11,019 bases of DNA, taken from assembly GCA_029865675.1 (NCBI GenBank), contig JARXAU010000078.1, positions 1-11,019 of the forward strand, written 5' to 3'. Under the pieces are notes generated by a model. The model was not told where the DNA came from. It saw nothing but the letters and a program-made list of their open reading frames with translations, and searched no databases. The stretch comes from Rhodoferax sp. (GTDB lineage Bacteria; Pseudomonadota; Gammaproteobacteria; Burkholderiales; Burkholderiaceae_C). Positions 6,468-11,019 of this stretch are shown here, piece after piece (within the stretch, counting starts at the first letter, position 1; each line of letters opens with the position of its first letter). The translations under genes were made by a program, and so were the position numbers.

Positions 6468-6495
6468 AAAGATGCGGGTGCGAGCGCATTTTTTT
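6468..6495 (+). terminator. Intrinsic terminator of the phasin gene
   Basis: Six bases after the stop codon, AAAGATGCG pairs with CGCATTTTT around an 8-nt loop (one G-T pair), followed by a run of seven T. This is a normal rho-independent terminator for plus-strand transcription. Confidence 0.75.
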
Positions 6496-6497
6496 GC

Positions 6498-6610
6498 ATT
6501 GCCCCGCAAGCCCAAGGGAAAACCCTGATACGATGCTTCTGCTGGGTTTCCAAACCCTATCGCTTGTCTCCTCGGGTCCTTTCGAAACCTTTTGGTTCAG
6601 GGATCCCTTC
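6498..6610 (+). other. Segment between two plus-strand terminators; possible small RNA
   Basis: No gene is supportable here. The segment contains AAACCCT at 6520-6526 and again at 6552-6558, with GGGTTT between them at 6544-6549, so the middle element could pair with either copy. It is followed at once by a very strong terminator. A weak extended -10-like TGATACGAT occurs at about 6526-6534 but I see no good -35 element. It may encode a small RNA, or be a phasin 3' UTR with a backup terminator. Confidence 0.3.
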
Positions 6611-6641
6611 AAGGCCTCGTTGCAAAACGGGGCCTTTTTTT
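6611..6641 (+). terminator. Strong second intrinsic terminator, plus strand
   Basis: AAGGCCTCGTT and AACGGGGCCTT form an 11-bp stem (one G-T pair) around a GCAA tetraloop, followed by a T-run to 6641. It ends plus-strand transcription 41 bp before the converging stop codon of the patatin gene. On the minus strand no T-run follows, so it is not a terminator for patatin. Confidence 0.85.
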
Positions 6642-6681
6642 GTCTACAAGGCCCTCGGAGTCCATTGCTAGCACATGCTTT

Positions 6682-7605
6682 TTATCGCGATTTCGCATCG
6701 ATCGCGGCGCGAAGCTGCGGTAATGCGGCAAACATAGCCTGGCGGCCCGATTCAATGGCGCGTTTGCGAGCACCAAAATCTGCGCTCGAGACGCCCTGTA
6801 AGGCGGGTCGCACCAAGACGTCAGCGTCTCTGAGTTCAATCGTGCTGATACTCTTGCCCATGATAGTGAAGGTTTGCAACAGGATTTCGAGGGTTCCACT
6901 GGCCGCGCTGGCTTCTGGGGGCGTAGAGATATCGACTGCGATGATCAACTCCGCACCCATCTTGCGCGCTGCTCGCACCGGCACCGGCGAGACCAATCCG
7001 CCATCCACATACTCGCGCCCACCAAACTTCACTGGCTGAAAGATGGCGGGCACAGCGCTCGATGCCCGCACCGCAGTACCGGTGTCACCGCGCTGGAACA
7101 GCATGTCGTTACCGCTGTTGAGGTCGGTGGCGACGATGCCCAAGGGAAGCGCCATCGCCTCGATAGGCCGCTGTCCCACCTGGATGTTGACGTACTTTGC
7201 CAGTGCCTCACCGCGCAATACGCCGCGGGTAAAGATTTGCAGCGTCCAGTCGGCAATCGTGGCCTCCTCCATGGTTTCGGCAATCTGCTGCAGTTGAGCG
7301 CCAGTCTTTCCGCTGGCATACAGCGCCGCCACCAAGCTACCGGCCGATGTGCCGGTGACCAGCGCCGGATGAATACCTGCCTCTTCTAGCACCTGAATCA
7401 CCCCTACGTGCGCAAAACCGCGCGCCGCCCCCCCGCCCAATGCCAATCCAATGCGCGGCGGCACCTTCGCAGGAGGCGGAAATGGTTTTACAGCGGCATC
7501 CACCACAACAGGCACTCCGCCAAGCGGCATGGGCGGGGCCGAGGCACAAGCCGTCAACAGCATGACAGCGCTCAAAAAAACCCAACGCAAAGTCCAATGA
7601 TTCAT
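6682..7605 (-). CDS. Patatin-like phospholipase, predicted lipoprotein (RssA-like)
   Basis: A serine hydrolase of the patatin family with a Ser-Asp dyad, expected to cleave acyl esters of lipids. From the ATG at 7605 it is 307 residues. The N-terminus is a lipoprotein signal: RW, a hydrophobic stretch and the lipobox LTAC at 17-20, so the mature protein should be lipidated at C20 and anchored in a membrane, with the catalytic domain in the periplasm. The oxyanion-hole motif GGGAARG is at 57-63, the nucleophile elbow GTSAG at 85-89 with S87, and the aspartate motif DGG at 201-203. In-frame starts at 7647 and 7725 exist but would bury the signal peptide and overlap the divergent gene. It is divergent from the small gene at 7670 and convergent with the phasin unit. 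The physiological substrate is unknown. Confidence 0.9.
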   Translation of the reverse strand: MNHWTLRWVFLSAVMLLTACASAPPMPLGGVPVVVDAAVKPFPPPAKVPPRIGLALGGGAARGFAHVGVIQVLEEAGIHPALVTGTSAGSLVAALYASGKTGAQLQQIAETMEEATIADWTLQIFTRGVLRGEALAKYVNIQVGQRPIEAMALPLGIVATDLNSGNDMLFQRGDTGTAVRASSAVPAIFQPVKFGGREYVDGGLVSPVPVRAARKMGAELIIAVDISTPPEASAASGTLEILLQTFTIMGKSISTIELRDADVLVRPALQGVSSADFGARKRAIESGRQAMFAALPQLRAAIDAKSR

Positions 7606-7669
7606 CGCAGATCCGAAAAACAGTGTGTGAAAATAACGGGTGACCATAAAAATTAAAAGGACAGTATCT

Positions 7670-7897
7670 ATGTCTCGTCCTAGCATCTGGGCCCCGAAGG
7701 TTGTCGCATTGGTCAAAGGCGGCAATCAGCAGGCTGCTTTAGCGCAAATCAAAGTCGCTCCGTCCGTACGGGACGTGCAGCAACTGCGTGACCTGTTGCT
7801 CAAGCACAAACTGTTAGGCAAAAATCTCTCGATCGACCAGGCAACAGCCGATCAGATAGACGCGCTTTCGGCTCCCAGGCTGCACCGATCTCCGTGA
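7670..7897 (+). CDS. Small hypothetical protein, 75 residues
   Basis: I do not recognise a named family. The product begins MSRPSIWAPKVVALVKGGNQ and continues with Ala/Leu/Lys-rich helical sequence, followed by VRDVQQLRDLLLKHKLLGKN. It is basic, has no signal peptide or membrane segment and no cysteine. The start at 7670 has AGGA at 7658-7661, 8 nt upstream, a good ribosome binding site; an upstream in-frame ATG at 7640 lacks one. The gene is divergent from the patatin lipoprotein across 64 bp, and a possible terminator lies about 120 bp downstream. Reading-frame quality, ribosome binding site and non-overlap with neighbours support a real gene. Its function cannot be stated. Confidence 0.7.
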   Translation: MSRPSIWAPKVVALVKGGNQQAALAQIKVAPSVRDVQQLRDLLLKHKLLGKNLSIDQATADQIDALSAPRLHRSP

Positions 7898-8019
7898 ATT
7901 CAGTCTTACCGAGTTGTCGGGTTTGCTTCGACTGCAAAAACAGGCTCGCGAAGTAACTAAACGGCCAAGAAATTGGCTTCTCTAACCAAAACCGCAAGCA
8001 GGTGTTCGAGGTCCATCGC

Positions 8020-8045
8020 AAGTCTCTTCGGGGCTTTTCTTATTT
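8020..8045 (+). terminator. Possible intrinsic terminator for the small gene
   Basis: AAGTCTC and GGGGCTT form a 7-bp stem with two G-T pairs and a tight TTC loop, followed by the T-rich TTCTTATTTT. It is weaker than the two terminators after the phasin and lies about 120 bp beyond the stop codon of the gene at 7670. Confidence 0.45.
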
Positions 8046-8080
8046 TAACTTTCACCGTCGGCGCATAGGTCTGCCGTTAC

Positions 8081-8107
8081 GGCTCAGAGCGATATGCTCG
8101 CTCAGCC
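8081..8107. repeat. Hairpin downstream of nagZ
   Basis: GGCT-CA-GAGCGA-TATGC-TCGCTC-AGCC forms a 10-bp stem with a 2-base bulge, starting 24 bp after the nagZ stop on the minus strand. No U-run follows, so it may protect the mRNA 3' end or take part in factor-dependent termination rather than intrinsic termination. Confidence 0.4.
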
Positions 8108-8131
8108 CGGCGCGGTGCATTTTGGGAGCCA

Positions 8132-9223
8132 TCAGGGTAAACAATGCTGCGACTGCGTATAGGCGGACGAACACTGGAGACTGTCCCATCCAAGTCCGGG
8201 AACTTTTGGGAAGAGTGCCTGACGCCGCGCCTCGCTGCGCTCATCCATAACCCAGCGTCCCTCCCCGTGAGCTTGGGCTATACCGGCGATGAGATCGTCT
8301 ATCGGCCCTCGGCGACCGGGTTGCAGAACTGACTGGTTACACAGTAACACCATGTCGCAGCCAGCATTCAAGGCCGCTAACGCGGCGTCGGTGTAACCTA
8401 AAGCGCGACCCTCAATCACCCGCGCCGCAGCCATGGACAGGTCATCACTGAACACGGCACCATCAAAGCCCAGCTTGGCGCGCAGCACGTCCTGCAGCCA
8501 GACCCGCGAGAAACCGGCCGGTCGGCTGTCTACCTTGGGGTAGATCACATGGGCCGGCATCACGCCACCCAGCACGCCACCGAGCCATCGATAAGGCGCG
8601 GCGTCCTCGGCCAAAATGGACTTCAGGCTGCGCCGGTCCACCGGGATGGCCAGGTGCGAATCGGCTTTTACGAATCCGTGGCCTGGAAAGTGTTTGCCGC
8701 AGCTCCCCATGCCGCTCTGCAAAAGGCCATGGATCACGCTTTGCGCCAGCATGCTGACCACCCGTGGGTCGCGGGCAAAAGCCCGGTCGCCGATGACGCT
8801 GCTCTCGCCATAGTCCAAATCAAGCACCGGCGCAAAGCTGAAATCGACGCCGCAGGCCCGCAATTCGGCACCCAGCACATAGCCGCAAGCCGTGGCGGCG
8901 CGCATGGCGTCCAGCGGCCCGGCCATGCGGCCGACTTTGGGCTCCTTCATCCACATCTCGCCCAATGCGCGCATGGGCGGCACGTGGGTAAAGCCGTCGG
9001 TCTTGAAGCGCTGCACCCGCCCGCCTTCGTGGTCCACGCAAATCAGCAAGTCGGCGCGCACGCGCTTGATGCTTTTGCACAGCGCGGTGAGTTGGACGCG
9101 ACTTTCCCAGTTGCGCGAAAACAAAATCAGGCCACCCACCAGCGGGTGGCGCAGGCGCTGGCGGTCAACGGCGTTCAGCGCCGTGCCTGCGATGTCGATG
9201 ATCAAGGGCGCGTGAACAGCCAT
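8132..9223 (-). CDS. nagZ: Beta-N-acetylhexosaminidase NagZ (glycoside hydrolase family 3)
   Basis: This cytoplasmic enzyme removes N-acetylglucosamine from GlcNAc-1,6-anhydroMurNAc peptides during peptidoglycan recycling. In bacteria with AmpR-controlled beta-lactamases its product also takes part in induction. The 363-residue product carries the family signature KHFPGHG at 177-183 with the following ADSH at 187-190, whose D188/H190 pair matches the Asp-His acid-base dyad of NagZ. FSDDLSM at 258-264 contains the nucleophile D260. VDHEGGRVQRF at 63-73 is the conserved substrate-site loop. The C-terminus ends in a GWDSLQ...CLP tail resembling those of related betaproteobacterial NagZ proteins, so it seems complete. 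It starts 42 bp after acpS, with a GGA about 9 nt upstream of the ATG, and is the last gene of the recO-pdxJ-acpS-nagZ unit. Confidence 0.95.
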   Translation of the reverse strand: MAVHAPLIIDIAGTALNAVDRQRLRHPLVGGLILFSRNWESRVQLTALCKSIKRVRADLLICVDHEGGRVQRFKTDGFTHVPPMRALGEMWMKEPKVGRMAGPLDAMRAATACGYVLGAELRACGVDFSFAPVLDLDYGESSVIGDRAFARDPRVVSMLAQSVIHGLLQSGMGSCGKHFPGHGFVKADSHLAIPVDRRSLKSILAEDAAPYRWLGGVLGGVMPAHVIYPKVDSRPAGFSRVWLQDVLRAKLGFDGAVFSDDLSMAAARVIEGRALGYTDAALAALNAGCDMVLLCNQSVLQPGRRGPIDDLIAGIAQAHGEGRWVMDERSEARRQALFPKVPGLGWDSLQCSSAYTQSQHCLP

Positions 9224-9265
9224 GGCTTAGTCCGGGTTTGAAAAAAATGCGGAGTCGGCTGGGGT

Positions 9266-9667
9266 TCAGGCCGCAGGACTGCGCTCCACCACGCAAAAAC
9301 TCACGGCGTAGTCGGTCTCGTCGCTCAGGGTGATTTGGGCTTGCAGGCCATGGGCCTCAAACCATGTTTTCAAACCGCCGTGGAGCACGACCACCGGCGC
9401 CCCACTGGCCAGGTTGGCGATCTCGCACAGCCGCCAGGTCATGGGCATGCGCATCCCCAAGCCCACAGCTTTGCTAAACGCCTCTTTGGCGCTAAAGCGC
9501 GTGGCCAGGTAGCGCACGCCGCGATCGGGCCAGCGCGCACTGCGCGCGCGCCAGGTGGCCAATTCCCGCTCGGACAACACCCGCTCGGCAAAGCGATCAC
9601 CGTGGCGCTCTAGGCTGGCGCGAATGCGCCGAATGTCGCAAATATCCGTGCCTATGCCGTAGATCAT
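9266..9667 (-). CDS. acpS: Holo-[acyl-carrier-protein] synthase AcpS
   Basis: It transfers the 4'-phosphopantetheine arm from coenzyme A to a serine of apo-ACP, activating it for fatty-acid synthesis. The 133-residue length fits the AcpS class of phosphopantetheinyl transferases. The two signature motifs are present: GTDI at 6-9 with the magnesium ligand D8, and FSAKEAFSKA at 58-67 with E62. The C-terminal SDETDYAVSFCVVE strand is also typical. Its ATG overlaps the pdxJ stop as ATGA, so the two are translationally coupled; pdxJ-acpS is a very common proteobacterial pair. Confidence 0.96.
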   Translation of the reverse strand: MIYGIGTDICDIRRIRASLERHGDRFAERVLSERELATWRARSARWPDRGVRYLATRFSAKEAFSKAVGLGMRMPMTWRLCEIANLASGAPVVVLHGGLKTWFEAHGLQAQITLSDETDYAVSFCVVERSPAA

Positions 9668-10422
9668 GGCCGCAGGCAGCGCAAATAAGCGGCTACCGCG
9701 CTGGCGTAGCCCAGCTCCAATGCGTCGGCAATCAGGGCATGGCCAATCGATACTTCGCTCAAACCCGGCACCTTGTGTGCAAATGCGCTTAGGTTGTCCA
9801 GGTTGAGGTCATGGCCCGCATTGACGCCCAAGCCCAGGTGCAAGGCCGCGCGCGCGGCTTGCTCAAAGCGATCGAGTTGCGCCGCCTGATGTGGGCCACC
9901 CCAGGAGGCCGCAAAAGGCTCGGTGTACAGCTCCACGCGGTGCGCTCCCACCTCGCACGCACCGGCCATGGCGGCAGGTTCGGCGTCCATAAACAGGCTC
10001 ACCCGCAGGCCCCAGGCGCGCGCCTGGGCGATTCGCGGGCGCAGGCGCTGCGCGTCTTGGGGGAAATTCCAGCCGTGGTCGCTGGTGAACTGGCCTTCGC
10101 CGTCGGGCACAAAAGTCACTTGGTGCACCGGCAGCTTGCGCGCCACTAACTGGCCCACGCAGTCCATCAGGTTGTGAAAGGGGTTGCCCTCAATATTGAA
10201 TTCGCGATCGGGCCAAGCCTGCATCAGGAGCGCGAGCTCGTCCACGTCGCTGGCGCGAATATGGCGCGCATCGGGCCGGGGGTGCACCGTGATGCCCGAG
10301 GCCCCCGCCTGCAAGCACAAGGTGGCTGCGCGGGTGACGCTGGGGATGCCCAGGTGGCGCGTGTTGCGCACCAGCGCGACCTTGTTGAGGTTGACAGAAA
10401 GAGCGGTAGCGTGGAGCTTCAT
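9664..10422 (-). CDS. pdxJ: Pyridoxine 5'-phosphate synthase PdxJ
   Basis: It condenses 1-deoxy-D-xylulose 5-phosphate with 3-amino-2-oxopropyl phosphate to form pyridoxine 5'-phosphate, the ring-closing step of the DXP-dependent vitamin B6 pathway. The 252 residues match the family and predict a TIM barrel. Visible conserved blocks are SVNLNKVALVRNTR at 9-22, GITVHPRPDARHI at 43-55 with H47, EFNIEGNP at 74-81 with E78, QVTFVPDGEGQFTSDHGW at 101-118 and GLGVNAGHDLNLDNL at 197-211 with H204. These correspond to the catalytic His/Glu/His of E. coli PdxJ. It lies 30 bp after recO and overlaps acpS. No strong ribosome binding site precedes the ATG. Confidence 0.96.
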   Translation of the reverse strand: MKLHATALSVNLNKVALVRNTRHLGIPSVTRAATLCLQAGASGITVHPRPDARHIRASDVDELALLMQAWPDREFNIEGNPFHNLMDCVGQLVARKLPVHQVTFVPDGEGQFTSDHGWNFPQDAQRLRPRIAQARAWGLRVSLFMDAEPAAMAGACEVGAHRVELYTEPFAASWGGPHQAAQLDRFEQAARAALHLGLGVNAGHDLNLDNLSAFAHKVPGLSEVSIGHALIADALELGYASAVAAYLRCLRP

Positions 10423-10452
10423 GGCGGACGGGCTGGCCAGTAATCGGGCCTG

Positions 10453-11019
10453 TTAAAGGGACTGAATATCGATCATCATCTGCCGGGTGCGCAGCGTCTT
10501 GGTGCCGCAATGGTAGTGCAGCAGAGCGCGCAACTGGGGCTTGAGCTCAGCGCTCATCTCCGCACACGCCCGCAGCGTGCTGGTAAACGGCGCTTTATCC
10601 GACAGCACAGCCTGCAAATCCGTCCACTGCGCGCCCGTCAGACTGGCCCGGTCGTCGGCGTGGGCCAAACGCAGGCCGCCTTCGGGCACCAGGCAATAGC
10701 GCCCATCGGCCTTCAGCGCGTCCAAGGTCATGGTTTGCACATCGAGCTGGGGCAGGAGCCCGACTTCGCGCAGCAGCAGCAGCTCGTAGCTGCGCAGCGC
10801 CGCCTGCAGCACCTCGCCATGCTGGCTGGCGATTACTTCGACCACGCGGGCATAAACGTCAAACAGCGTGGGGTGCGGGTCGTCACGCGCTAAGAGCGTG
10901 AGCAGCAATTCATTGAGGTAGTAGCCTGAGAGCAGCGCGTCGCCCGTGGGCATCACGTGGCCGCCCTGCCACTCGGCGCTTTTGAGGGTGCGAATTTCGG
11001 CATCACCACCAAACGCCAG
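10453..11019 (-). CDS. recO: DNA repair protein RecO, C-terminal part (cut by the window edge)
   Basis: RecO works with RecR in the RecF pathway, displacing SSB and loading RecA onto gapped DNA. The frame runs to the right edge and gives 188 residues, so only part of the N-terminal OB fold is missing. The visible segment GDALLSGYYLNELLLTLLARDDPHPTLFD, shown here by its key block SGYYLNELLL, is the typical start of the helical RecO C domain. The internal GTG/ATG near 10956 is not the true start because coding continues upstream through it. The zinc-binding cysteine cluster found in some RecO proteins is not seen. Position next to pdxJ and acpS supports the call, as in the E. coli order era-recO-pdxJ-acpS. 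Confidence 0.9.
   Translation of the reverse strand: MAFGGDAEIRTLKSAEWQGGHVMPTGDALLSGYYLNELLLTLLARDDPHPTLFDVYARVVEVIASQHGEVLQAALRSYELLLLREVGLLPQLDVQTMTLDALKADGRYCLVPEGGLRLAHADDRASLTGAQWTDLQAVLSDKAPFTSTLRACAEMSAELKPQLRALLHYHCGTKTLRTRQMMIDIQSL

Larger units (their letters stand above)
7898..8131. other. Non-coding gap between the small gene and nagZ
   Basis: No gene is supportable in these 234 bp. They hold a possible plus-strand terminator at 8020-8045 and an imperfect long hairpin at 8081-8107, both annotated separately. I see no promoter, tRNA or repeat family. Confidence 0.5.

Noticed and set aside
8549..9241. A 230-codon plus-strand open frame over nagZ
   Set aside because: It is antisense to nagZ, has no recognisable domain and shows the biased composition of a shadow frame.
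1..11019. CRISPR arrays, tRNA or rRNA genes, toxin-antitoxin or phage modules
   Set aside because: Looked for by eye on both strands; no regularly spaced repeats, cloverleaf-like sequence or matching proteins were seen.

Overview
The window looks like chromosomal DNA of a betaproteobacterium of the Comamonadaceae type (Rhodoferax, Polaromonas or a relative). This rests on the high GC content, the recO-pdxJ-acpS-nagZ order, a PHA phasin gene and the general character of the proteins. The genus is inferred, not proven. Protein-coding genes fill most of the window; I saw no rRNA, tRNA or CRISPR array.

Left edge (1-141): the end of an IS3-family insertion sequence, with the first codons of its OrfA transposase on the minus strand and a probable terminal inverted repeat ending at 141. 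After a short non-coding stretch come six genes on the minus strand (319-5558). In transcription order they encode a hotdog-fold acyl-CoA thioesterase, a nitroreductase-family flavoprotein, a D-2-hydroxyacid dehydrogenase (GhrB-like), and a complete TRAP transporter (DctP binding protein, DctQ small permease, DctM large permease). Gaps are short and two junctions are ATGA overlaps, so this is probably one uptake-and-metabolism operon for an organic acid that the sequence does not identify.

Centre (5559-6681): a gene-free 352-bp divergent region separates the operon from a phasin gene (+). It holds a good sigma-70 promoter for the phasin, two copies of TGCTGC-N3-GCAACA flanking that promoter (candidate PhaR operators), an FNR/Anr-like box, and strong inverted repeats ahead of the thioesterase gene. 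The phasin gene is followed by two successive plus-strand intrinsic terminators, with about 115 bp of unexplained sequence between them.

Right half: a patatin-like lipoprotein phospholipase (minus) is divergent from a small conserved-looking hypothetical gene (plus). Then comes a minus-strand housekeeping cluster in transcription order recO (cut by the right edge), pdxJ, acpS, nagZ, covering DNA repair, pyridoxal-phosphate synthesis, acyl-carrier-protein activation and peptidoglycan recycling.

I do not see a clearly new defence or mobile system. The points most worth following up are the duplicated operator around the phasin promoter, the structured and possibly oxygen-regulated divergent region, the inter-terminator segment, and the unknown substrate of the six-gene operon.
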